Assembly (NCBI RefSeq): GCF_964355755.1
Contig: NC_092675.1
Span: 15,019,312-15,083,311 of the forward strand
Length of the DNA stretch: 64,000 nt
Source: Antedon mediterranea
Taxonomy: Eukaryota > Echinodermata > Crinoidea > Comatulida > Antedonidae
Reading direction: 5' to 3'
In this document: positions 9,641 to 19,408 of the stretch, one piece after another
Layout: the number at the start of each line of letters is the position of its first letter
How positions within the stretch are numbered: the stretch's first letter is position 1
Translations under genes and position numbers: made by a program
Notes under the pieces: generated by a model
Databases searched by the model: none
Told to the model about the DNA's origin: nothing
Seen by the model: the letters and a program-made list of their open reading frames with translations, nothing else

Positions 9641-12286
9641 ATACACCAATTATGGTGTTTAATGGCTATAGTTACAATTTACTCACCGTCGCAACGGCTA
9701 ACTACAGTACATACGGGAGTGGATTGTACAGAGAAGGCCACTGTTAACGATCAGCTAACTAACAAACGTATTCCACAACCGCTCTATGGATTCGCCCACA
9801 ATGTGGTACTTTTACTAACCCTGTAGTCCCTGATACCGGCAACAAAAACGTGCTCGACTGCCTACTCGAAGTACACTAACTAAACCTCTCCCTGTAGCGA
9901 TACAATATGACTTGCTATGCATCTTCGCATATTAATTACTATACAGCTGAATTATACAATACTATATTGTATGACATGCCAATCACGCATTTTCTATAAC
10001 CATTGGCTCTTGGATTATTCAATGCAGGTTTATCCAACTATTTATATTAATTAGTGAAACCCTATATCATTTCAAATATAAATACTGTTTTAAGATGTAA
10101 AAGTGTAAAATTACTTGATAAGTGGATAATCAAAGCATGATAGTAATATAAAAGGTTACTACTAATTATTTGTCATCAAATGAATAAGATAATATGTTGT
10201 GAACGAGAGAGCCCTAGAATTGGCAGCACTGATATGCCATGACCATTAGGGAAGGGGAATGTAGTTGAAAAAACCTGTAGGTGAAAAAGTGTAACATAAA
10301 CGCCATGAGCAATGATCGATGGTGCTATACAATTGGAAATTGTTATTCAAAAATGTTCAAAAACATGTTTGTTTTTTGTTTGTTTGATTTATTTGAAAAA
10401 TACTCAGTATTATTGCATGAAATGAATATAAATGTATAAAATAAAATTCCAGTTTATTTTATTAAGTTATTTATGAATCTACCCTCCTGTTATTGGCGAA
10501 TTTCTTTTGCTGTTGGTTGGGTTGGGAAATAAAATAAAAATAAGTTATTATTTTGCATGCGTGCCACAGTCAATCATATTATGCCCTCTCTGTTATTCCT
10601 GTATCATAGTAACATTTAATGCCAGCATATTTTTAATGCCAAATGTGTAGTCTTACTACTCATAAACATTTACTGATTTGTCTTTAAAGTTGATGATTTG
10701 CTTTAGCGTGTTTATGACAGGAATTCCTTGAGTTTAGTAGCTCAAATTTCTTAAAGGTATTAAATGATTCAACCATATTTATTAGACAATGCTATTAGTG
10801 CCTAAAGATTACAAAATGTTTTATCAGGGGGTAGATCCAGGGTTTTTGCACCTAGAGTGTGCAGTCACCCTTTTTGATAGCTAAAATTAATTAATGCTAT
10901 TTTAGCGCTTTTTTGTTTGAAAAATCCTGCATCTACCCTGCTGATTGGACTGACAAAGTTTGAAATGAAATCTCATTAATAATAATATTTTCTTTTGCGT
11001 GTGATTACTCGTTGTTGTCAAAGTATTTCAGCTACACTGTGCTCCCATAACTTAAGCTCCCATAACTTTGACATATCAATGTAATCTTTTTACTTTACTT
11101 CCTTATTGTCAAGATTTCCTATGAAAAAAACCCACATCCTAGACAACATTAAATTGCATTCATGTTGTGTGTTGTATATTTGAAGGGGTGTTTATTTTTA
11201 ACTAAAATACCATGTAGTCTAAATAGAAAATAATATCTATGATATATATAAATTTAGCCAACTCCATTATGTAGATGCCTCTATTGGGGGATGGGGACAC
11301 TTTTGAATATGCCAAAGTTCAGATTTTTTATTTTTTGTACCCTAGTTGTTCCATGTGAATTTTATTTTTGAGGATCAATAAAAGTTATCTTATCTTATCT
11401 TATGTGTACCGAAATAGGTATAAAACGTGCACAGCTGTCCCAATATAAACGAGCTATTCAAAGTTAATGAACAGAAGTATTTTAAATGACACTTTGCAGA
11501 CCTCCCAACCCCGATAATTGCGGGAGTCTCCCAATATTTTGAGTCATCTCCCGCTTTCCAGCTAAAACGCAATTTCCCCTATTATTTTGGATAAACTAAA
11601 AAAATCTTTATTTTTAAATTTATAATTTCTACTACTCTAGAGAGAATAGAAAAAAATGTTTATAATCCATTCATGCATTATTTAATAAGTGAAATAATGA
11701 GTTGCCAACGCATTTTTCGCACCTGTTATAGATGCCAATATTTTTAGGTTTTTCATAGAGCCCACTATGGTTTGATGTATTATAGCGCCCTTAACTTTTA
11801 AAAGTTTCATAAAAAGCTTCCATTATATCATTTGTCCAAGGGTCATCTGCACTTTGCAATTTATATAAATGGATGCCAGGTTTTTGCGAGAAAAATCATT
11901 ATATTCTTATTAAACCTGTCACTTTGTGCCTTCGTATTGTGAACAATATCATAATTTCATATACATGTCATCTTTTGTGACAATTGCACTGATGCGCTTT
12001 ACAAATAGAAAGATGCTAAAATCCACCTCATTCTAGAATATGGCCCTTGTCAGTTTTTTCCTCTTGCGCTCAACAATTCCGAGAGTTCCGTTAACTACAA
12101 GATCCTTCTGAACTGCATGTTATTTTATTCATATTCTTATACATCAACTCTGTGACCTCCATATAATCACACTTGCTACATTCCCCAGGATGCTATATTT
12201 TGGTTTTTTTGTACCCCTCATGAACGCATCACAAAATAAACAATAAATATATACTCTCATTTCATATAATATAATAATACTTTTTA
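9641..12286. other. Gene-free stretch
   Basis: No exon recognised. It contains a possible MITE (10825-10943) and a LINE-like 3' tail ending in (TTATC)n at 11383-11403. The rest is AT-rich single-copy-looking sequence. If AGL is a normal gene, this is intron. Confidence 0.5.
10825..10943. mobile_element. Possible 119 bp MITE
   Basis: The ends are imperfect inverted repeats: left CAGGGGGTAGATCCAGG, right complement CAGCAGGGTAGATGCAGG, each followed by a TTTTT run. No clear target duplication. The CAG termini would fit a hAT-derived MITE, but evidence is thin. Confidence 0.4.
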
Positions 12287-12632
12287 TATACGGCTTTACC
12301 ACGTTGAAACACCGGTTCTCGTCAGATCACCGAAGTTAAGCAACGTTAGGCCTGGTTAGAGCTTGGATGGGAGACCATCTGGGAATAGCGGGTGCTGTAT
12401 ACGGAGCTGAGGCATTTGAAATCAGCACTGCTGACTCTTATGGCAGCCCCTGCTTCTAGTATCTGCCTCAGACCTCTGGTCAAGGTGGGCACTGGACGAG
12501 AGAAGCCCTTGATCTATGTCAGGACCAATCAAGGTGCTTTAAACTCTCCTGGCTTTGTTTGTATCAAACCTGTTAGTGGCGGTAATTATCGCTGTTGGTT
12601 TCGATTGAATAAAATAAAAATAAAAATAAAAT
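12287..12632 (+). mobile_element. 5S rRNA-derived SINE (SINE3 type)
   Basis: 12287-12402 is a recognisable 5S rRNA (TCACCGAAGTTAAGCAACG, GGCCTGGTTAG, TTGGATGGGAGACC, TGGGAATAGCGGGTGCTGT). It includes the internal control region that serves as an RNA polymerase III promoter. It is followed by an unrelated 155 bp body, then a tail (12563-12632) ending in (AAAAT)n. The 56 bp tail 12563-12618 matches the 3' end of the LINE at 19337-19392 with three differences. Body and tail show this is a SINE, not a 5S gene. Confidence 0.9.
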
Positions 12633-13210
12633 ACATTTCTATTAATACATGTTATTTTCAATAATAATACAATTTCCTACTTAACATCTAATATTCAAGT
12701 AACAATGTTTGTTTTTTCTTCTGATTAGAACAATCAGTTGTATTCATTTCGTAAGATATTATCTTATATAATTTCTACTAGTACTGATATCTTCTTTGTA
12801 TACATATAATCTATTCTAACACATTCCCATTTTCTTAGCATTTTTTTTCATTTTTTTTTATAGATATTTACAATCATAGTATACTATTACCGTTGCATTT
12901 GTTTCGATCAAACATATATTCAATTAACAATGCATATTCTCTCTTTTAACTGTAAATTACAACTTACTAGCTATTTAAACTAACAAAATATTAACATTGC
13001 TTTTTATTTTGAATAACAAAATATTTTCATTTACCATTGCTTTTTATTTTAAATAAATTCACTTTTCAACAGTTTCTTTTGCCTTATTGTTACATAAAAT
13101 TTACTTGAAACATAGCGAATGTTGCATGAATTAGTGAGTGAGTCCAAGATATATGATAAAAACCATAAAATATTTAACTACATAAAATGTCGTATATTAT
13201 GTTACCAATC
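12633..13210. other. AT-rich, no gene recognised
   Basis: Simple AT-rich sequence, probably the 3' UTR or flank of the minus-strand LINE that starts at 13211. No exon seen. Confidence 0.4.
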
Positions 13211-14105
13211 TTAGTACAAATATTGCACATTCCTTGTGATTAGTTCATTATGAAAGACATTAATAAGATTGTTTTTATGGTTACTGTGTTTAAATTTACA
13301 TATTGAGAATTTAGCAATAAAAATAATTTTATTTATATATTTACAATTCATTCTTTGTGCGTAAAATCCAAACATAACATGTTCTAACTCTATATTTATC
13401 ATTATATTTCGTCTCAGTTCATCCCATAAACAGGAGACTCTGGGACACAGATATAAATAATGTTCTATATTATCTATCAATTGTGCATTACAGAAGTTAC
13501 AAAACTGATCTTCAATTATTCCCATTTTTTTCATTAAAATGTTTGTTGGGTAACAATTATTCAGGATTTTCCAGTTTGTGGAGAATACTCTAGGGTATTG
13601 GGAGACTATGCATAGATTGTTCCAAATATCATCCCAATTAAATTCATAACATTTGAAACGATGTTGCCAGTACACTTGGCTGCTTGGTGGTTTGAAATAT
13701 TTATGTAAAAGTTCATACCTTATTAATAGATTTGTTAGTGACTCTATTGTTACAAACTGATTCTTTGTGTAAAATCCAGGCGAATTAAGTACTTGGTCAA
13801 AGTTTTGGTTATAGTTACCATAAATCCACTCTTTTGGAATTGCCTTAAAAAGCATAAAGTATTCTATGGTGAAGGATTCTTTTCTTTGCACCACTTCTTT
13901 AAGTTGTGAAAAAGACTTTAATGTTGCATCTTTATTAAAAAGATCTTTTATATAAACGATCCCGTTCTCTAACCATATTTTTTTTAAATACAGTTGCCTA
14001 TTTTCATATGTAATGCAAGAATTGCACCAAATAATCTCGTTTACTGGCATACCCACTTCAATTGTATTCTTGGGAGTTTTAAGTTCATACCAACATAACA
14101 AACAC
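13211..14105 (-). mobile_element. LINE-1/Tx1-like ORF2 C-terminal fragment
   Basis: An open minus-strand frame encodes WNNLCIVSQYPRVFSTNWKI, then LNNCYPTNILMKKMGI and FCNFCNAQLIDNIEHYLYLC. The last is the Cys-Cys-His-Cys zinc-knuckle block near the end of L1/Tx1 ORF2 proteins. No RT or endonuclease motifs are present, so it is a truncated 3' piece. The apparent start codon lies inside the MITE at 14110-14285 and is not the real one. Confidence 0.7.
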
Positions 14106-14109
14106 TTAA

Positions 14110-14285
14110 GCTTGGTTCCCACTAGAACGTAACGCAAGGACGTAAACGCAACGCAAGCGAATTGACCAATCACAAACGATGGCTTTTTCGCTTGTGATTG
14201 CTAACTGTCTATAACTTCGCTTGTCATTGGTTAAAACGCTTGCGTTGCGTTTACGTCTTGCGTTACGTTCTAGTGGGAACCAAGC
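14110..14285. mobile_element. 176 bp palindromic MITE at a TTAA target
   Basis: Left arm GCTTGGTTCCCACTAGAACG, continuing GTAACGCAAGGACGTAAACG, is repeated in inverse orientation at the right end, with one base indel over about 50 bp. TTAA flanks both sides (14106-14109, 14286-14289). TTAA duplications occur with piggyBac- and Kolobok-type transposases; no transposase is present to choose. It is inserted at the 5' edge of the LINE fragment. Confidence 0.85.
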
Positions 14286-14699
14286 TTAAACATAAAATTC
14301 GTTCATTTGCGTCTGTAAAGTTGTATAAAGTTGTGATGCAAAGGAATTAAAATAGAGAGAGATAAATATTAATTAATTATAATATTCTTATATATTCAGA
14401 ATAGATTACTGTATTTGACATTTGCTCATTATTTACAATACCTTAGTATATTGTGTAATTAACAATTTGTTGAACTGAACCTAGTATTTTAACTGGTACC
14501 ATTTATTGCCGGGTTAGATGAAAGCCTTAATAAATCATACAATAACATTACAATTGTATTTTAATAACTTGATACATTCAGATTGACATTTAGTTGTTAT
14601 TGGAAGTGATTTAGAAAGGAAACGGTTTTGTCATAATTAATTGTAATCATTTTCATATTTTCGTTAACTACTTTTCATCATTCTGATGTATATATATAG
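14286..14699. other. Intronic sequence upstream of the penultimate AGL exon
   Basis: AT-rich, no feature recognised apart from the splice acceptor at 14698-14699. Confidence 0.5.
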
Positions 14700-14787
14700 T
14701 GATTGGGTATACAATGGTGTATATGACAATGGCAGAGATGGTACAGACAAAAACTCGGCAAGGGGTTTTAATTATCATCTTGGACCT
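14700..14787 (+). CDS. AGL: AGL penultimate exon
   Basis: 88 bp exon between acceptor AG (14698-14699) and donor GT (14788). It encodes [10 protein letters not shown], then [10 protein letters not shown], aligning with the conserved YDNxxxxxxxAKGFNYHxGP of the glucosidase domain. The first base completes a codon from the previous exon (phase 2 in) and the exon ends in phase 0, matching the next exon. Confidence 0.88.
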
Positions 14788-15042
14788 GTAAGTAGTTAAT
14801 AGTACACTATTGCGTTTTTTCTTTTTCAGGTTACCCTTCATACTTTTATTTTTAGAGTAATATTTATATTTCTCAGATCAAATTTTAATTTCTACTGCAT
14901 TTCTGCAGTTAAAATTGTAAGATATTTTTATTGGACTGAGTTCTTATTTAGTATGGTTAAAGTTCAGCATTTGAACATAGGTTGTTACTCCCTGATTTCA
15001 ACTATACTTGGAAAGAATTAATGATAACATTTAATTAAACAG

Positions 15043-15330
15043 GAATGGATCTGGCCTATAGGTTATTTCTTACGTGCAAAGTTGCACTTCAGCAAACTAC
15101 TTCTACCAGTCACAGGTCAAGCTGAGGTCATCCGTCAGGTCCAACAAACACTAATACCACATCATCAAGCATTAGAATCATCACCATGGAGAGGATTGCC
15201 AGAATTAACCAATGAGAATGGGGCTTACTGCAAAGATAGCTGTCCAACTCAGGCATGGTCTATGGGTTGTATTTTAGAGGTTTTGTATGATTTAGATAAG
15301 ATTATTAAAAGCAAAGAAAATATAGATTAA
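15043..15330 (+). CDS. AGL: Glycogen debranching enzyme, terminal exon
   Basis: AGL is a cytosolic glycogen-degrading enzyme with 4-alpha-glucanotransferase and amylo-1,6-glucosidase activities. This exon encodes the last 95 residues: [20 protein letters not shown], then [17 protein letters not shown] and [18 protein letters not shown]. This closely follows the C-terminus known from vertebrate AGL and ends with TAA at 15328-15330. It belongs to the glucosidase domain. With the 88 bp exon at 14700-14787 and a 255 bp intron, it forms an intact, phase-consistent gene end. No earlier AGL exon is visible in the 14.7 kb upstream, which is packed with mobile elements, so the preceding intron must be very long or this is an isolated gene end. 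Confidence 0.93.
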   Translation, partial: EWIWPIGYFLRAKLHFSKLLLPVTGQAEVIRQVQQTLIPHHQALESSPWRGLPELTNENGAYCKDSCPTQAWSMGCILEVLYDLDKIIKSKENID

Positions 15331-16309
15331 ACAAATAGATATATGCACCAGTTAATTATTTTAGGATTGAGGTGATGGTTATGAATGAAAAGGCAAGTAG
15401 AATCTGTGATTCCTAGGCCTACAATGTTAATTGGAGGTGAAGGGGATTTTAAATAAAGTGATTTTAGTGACATTTTTGTGCTGGAGTGTGGAACAGAGAA
15501 ACGATTTATATTTACGGTAGTCATTATACAACGTTTTTCCATTGCTGTTAAACAGATAGACGTATTCTGGATACTGCTCGTCTAAAGCAAGTTCACAAGT
15601 CATAAAACCACATATTAAAATATTTATCTTTAGCTTATAAAACATATAATATAATTGCAGTTGTGATTATTGGTAGAATAGCATGTAAAAAAATTAATTA
15701 GCTTATGACATCCTTAGATGAGATTCTATGTAGTTTATAAGATTTGAGGTGAAAGAAACATTGTAGTAATTTTTAATTTTTTTTATTTCATACGTGTATC
15801 CAAACAGCGAGTAACTCGCCAATTACAGGATGGATATATTTTTTGAATTTCTTTGATAAACTATTTTATAATTGATCGTGCTTATAAACGAAGTCTCATT
15901 TGAGGCTTATGGAGTGGAGTTGAAAGACTCGTGAGTTACAACCCTGGCACCAGGTCAGGATTGGGATTGGGATTGGAAGGCAAGCATGTTAACCACGAAG
16001 CTTCAGCTACAAAGCTACACATTTGTTAACAGTGTATAAAAGTATCAATTCACAAATTCACATTTGTTGTTTACTTTAAATATTTAAATACTACAGTAGC
16101 TACCCACAGAATGTATGTAACTGTTGACAGCAAGGTTGTGTTGAATAAAGAGTATCTAAAGTGTAAATTGATGGTTAAAATGCTTGCTTACAAACCCCAT
16201 CCCCGCCTGGCTTTGTTGACTTTTACCACTGGTTAAACCAATACAAATTTAATCTATGAAAATCACTATAATTCTATTCTATATGTCTAGTAAAACTATT
16301 CAAGAATAG
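15331..16309. other. AGL 3' UTR and intergenic
   Basis: No gene recognised. A phrase around 15797-15832 (CAGCGAGTAACTCGCCAATTACA core) recurs with changes at 35937-35975, suggesting a small dispersed repeat. Confidence 0.5.
15452..15457 (+). promoter_or_regulatory. Candidate AGL polyadenylation signal
   Basis: AATAAA lies 122 bp past the AGL stop codon. It is the first canonical hexamer after the terminal exon. Confidence 0.5.
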
Positions 16310-16755
16310 TTTCAAATTAATTAATTAAATTTCAGTATTTCACCGGGCGGTTTAGAATTAATGTTCTTTGCCTGATTTGTTTATATAGGCCTATATAAAA
16401 GTATCTCTTTGAAGATCCCGCCTCGTGAATAAATATACTGAAAGATGAGGGCGTATCAATTTGATCTCTGGTGCGCGTACGTACAACTGAGAACTAGTGC
16501 TGTTCCGCCGTACCACGCCGAGAGTCGCTATCCAATCGAGTTTGAACAATACCATGAAAGCCCCAGTGGTCTAATGGTTAGGACATCTGCATATCAAGCA
16601 GGCGGTCCGAGTTCAAGTCTCGGTTGGGGCGACTTTTTCTCATTCTCACTGTCTCACAGATTTCCTCATCTTTATCGTTTCAAATTAATTAATTAAATTT
16701 CAGTATTTCACCGGGCGGTTAGAATTAATGTTCTTTGCCTGATTTGTTTAGAAAT
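16310..16755 (+). mobile_element. Composite repeat carrying a tRNA-like sequence
   Basis: A 75 bp phrase (TTTCAGTATTTCACCGGGCG, then TTAATGTTCTTTGCCTGATT) occurs as a direct repeat at 16314-16388 and 16684-16752. Between them lie CTAGTGCTGTTCCGCCGTAC, a complete tRNA-like fold (16560-16631) and CACAGATTTCCTCATCTTTA. The same parts recur at 44165-44381, where perfect 34 bp inverted repeats flank the tRNA-like remnant. Confidence 0.75.
16560..16631 (+). tRNA. tRNA-like sequence inside a repeat (probable pseudo-tRNA)
   Basis: 72 nt that fold as a cloverleaf: acceptor GCCCCAG/TTGGGGC, D arm TGGTCTAATGGTTAGGA, anticodon stem TCTGC/GCAGG, T arm CGAGTTCAAGTCTCG. Both internal pol III boxes are plausible. 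The anticodon loop ATATCAA gives ATC, which eukaryotic cytosolic tRNAs do not normally use (Asp uses GTC). The D arm looks Glu-like. Location inside a repeated element argues for a transposable tRNA-derived head, not a working tRNA gene. Confidence 0.55.
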
Positions 16756-18499
16756 ATAAATTAGTGAAACATTTAGATGTGCAATTATGATGGGTTTGCA
16801 ATTAAGATTTACTGATTATACATTTGTCATTATTATTACTCTATAATATTATTTATGTTGCTGTTCACTTTAACCAATTAATAAATATTCACTGCAATGG
16901 ACTGAAAACAATAGTTTCCTTTGTGTTATGAATTAAATGTTTGTATGCTTGTTTTTAATCATAGAGATATCGCTATGGTTTAATTGACTTCTATATCGTA
17001 CTTGAACTTAAAACCTACTAACCATCGACAAACCTCTTATCTATTCTTCAGTATCTAATATTTTATTTAGATTGAAAATACTTCCTCAAGCAAATGAGCT
17101 CTTGTGAAATACCCACATTATTTCCCTAATCTATATATAAATTTATGTAAGGGCAAAATTCGGTAAATCACGCGTTACTTCTAGAATGTTTACTCGATGG
17201 TATATAAAGTTGGTTCGTACTTTCGGTACTGACTTTAACCACCTGATGTAACCCTGTTTACTAATTAAATTGAGTTAGATAATTAGTTATTGACTCTGGC
17301 ATATTTGTGTTTAAAAATAACTTATTTAGAATATCTTGGATTAAAATCAACAAAATCATGAACAAAATCAATTCGACCATACACACATTTCATAATAAAA
17401 AGTATACTTAGAAAACACATTCTCTGGTCCATAGATGGTAAATTTAAATGTTCGAGCCGTTTCTCATAATCGCCCTTATCACACAATTTTGTGATCCTTC
17501 GAAGAGGTTTATTTATGCTATAGATCTGTATTTAAGCTCTATATTTTGGTCTATTTCATTCTTCTTCCTATTGTCCTAATATAAACAAGTGTTCTTTTGT
17601 TTACTTACAGTATTTATTTATTAAAAAACATAACACTGATGTCTTTTTAACATTCATAACAAGTTTTAAACAAATGTAGAATACGTATCTATCCTACGCG
17701 GTTGTCCAGTCAGTTTGTAAATGGTTATAAGAAATAACAAGATCATAATTTACCGCTTACCTTTACTGCTCGTCTGTGTAAATTGGTCTTTAGTGAGAAA
17801 CAAAGAGGCGTGTACGATTTAAGGAAAAGGTGGGAAGAAGAGCAAATTGCTGGCCTGTAATCCTAATTTTCCAAGATAAAATGAACGTTAAAGTTTCTTT
17901 TTTAGGAATTCATAACAAATTAATTTTGTTCTTCATAAATATTTGTATTGACGTCATATAAACTATTAATATTAGTAATCAATTTACTTCTTTTTACATT
18001 TATATGGTTTCAAAATTATCACTTTTGTTTTGTATTCCTTGTTTTGTTTATTGCTTATTCCTAATAATTTGTTTTAGTATCCCAAGGACTTAAACTTAAA
18101 CTGTTTTACAAGTTTGTTTCGTATGATTATTCTGTTTTTTTTAAAGTATATTTCAAAACAATTCAATTCCTAATAATTTTAATGATTAGGAATTGAATTG
18201 CTTAAAACAATTAATTTGACATGTTATTCAAAGGATTGTTTAGGAAGTTAGACGACCTTAACAACAGAAAACAAAAATAAATAGAGAATATATATCGTAT
18301 GTTTAGATTACAGACGCATGGTGAAGCGCATTTAAAACAAATTAATATCAAAATGTTTTAAAGACAATTGTTTTCTTGACGAAAATAAATTTGTGCCGTA
18401 CCTAATTTGTATGAACCACAATCGTGAGCAACTTTGTGCAGTCTTAATTGCAATATCATAAATAATATAATGTATACATACTGTCTATGTAGGGGATCT
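16756..18499. other. Gene-free stretch with a Helitron-like 5' fragment
   Basis: AT-rich. It contains the Helitron-like 5' fragment (17130-17290) and a perfect 16 bp hairpin (18159-18200). No coding exon recognised. Confidence 0.5.
17130..17290 (+). mobile_element. Helitron-like element, 5' end fragment
   Basis: Starts TCTATATATAAATTTATG (after an A), followed by TAAGGGCAAAATTCGG and TATATAAAGTTGGTTCGTAC. The same 5' end opens the elements at 53930 and 54553. Similarity to them stops after about 160 bp, so this is a truncated copy. Confidence 0.65.
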
Positions 18500-19408
18500 G
18501 GTTTAAGTTGGTATAATACATTCGAAGATATACCGTGTGGGTCTAATCTTTTTCAATTTAAAAAAAACAAAAAAAATAACACTTAAAAAAAGGCCTGTGC
18601 TCTTCAATTATAATCTGAGTGGACATGATCTTGAGATGGTTTATGTATGGAAAGATTTAGGTATTTTTATTGATAGTAAATTAAATTTTTCACATATTAA
18701 TCATGTGTTGTCAAAAGCTAATAGAATGATGGGCTTAATATGGAGAAATTGTAGGTTTATGAACGACGGCAGGGCACTTTTATCTTTATACAAATCTATT
18801 ATACGTCCTCACCTTGAATAATGTTCCGCAATTTTCAATTCAATTTCTCCATGTCAGGCCCGTCGAATCGACACTGTTCAACGGAAGTTTGTTCGATTCC
18901 TGTCTTATAACTGTGTTAATTTTGCCTTTTCCATTGATTCTGTCAGCAATCGTCGAACGATATCTGATATGGTTTTTTTATATAATATTTTAAATTCTAA
19001 ATATGACTGTTCATTAATTTCACTATTTAGTTTAAATGTTCCTGGTCGTACACGAAATAGACATTTATTGCATATTCCTTTTAGCCGTGTCGACTGTACT
19101 AAGAGCGGACTTTTTCATAGACTACCTTATACATTTAATAATCTAAATAGCAATCATATCGATATTTTTAATGATAGACTTGGTTATTTTAAGAGGACGA
19201 TTATGTGTTCACTTCTTGAACAGCCTGCATAACCTGTTTTAATTGAAATTGTTTATGGCATGCCAATTTATGTTTTATATATATATATATATATTTTTTT
19301 TTGTTAACCGTTTTTGATGTTGTATTGTTTTATGTTTCAAACCTGTTAGTGGCGGTATTTATCGCTTTTGGTTTTGATTGAATAAAATAAAATAAAATAA
19401 AATAAAAT
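18500..19408 (+). mobile_element. 5'-truncated LINE with RT C-terminus; partner of the 5S SINE
   Basis: Plus-strand frames 18537-18821 and 18969-19232, with intervening codons in frame after a TAA at 18819-18821, encode KDLGIFIDSKLNFSHI, ALLSLYKSIIRPHLE, ARRIDTVQRKFVRFLSYNC and FNNLNSNHIDIFNDRL. These are standard C-terminal blocks of CR1/Jockey-like polymerases. The stop replaces the usual Tyr after HLE. The 3' end (19337-19408) is CAAACCTGTTAGTGGCGGTA plus a (AATAA)n tail, shared with the 5S SINE at 12563. Confidence 0.85.

Noticed and set aside
12287-12402. Functional 5S rRNA gene
   Set aside because: The sequence deviates from 5S at several paired positions and continues into a SINE body with a LINE-type tail.
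12392-12664. Open frame over the 5S SINE
   Set aside because: Starts in the 5S part and runs into the SINE tail; no protein similarity.
16560-16631. Working tRNA-Asp(ATC) gene
   Set aside because: Anticodon ATC is not used in eukaryotic cytosolic tRNA sets and the sequence belongs to a repeat with a second broken copy.
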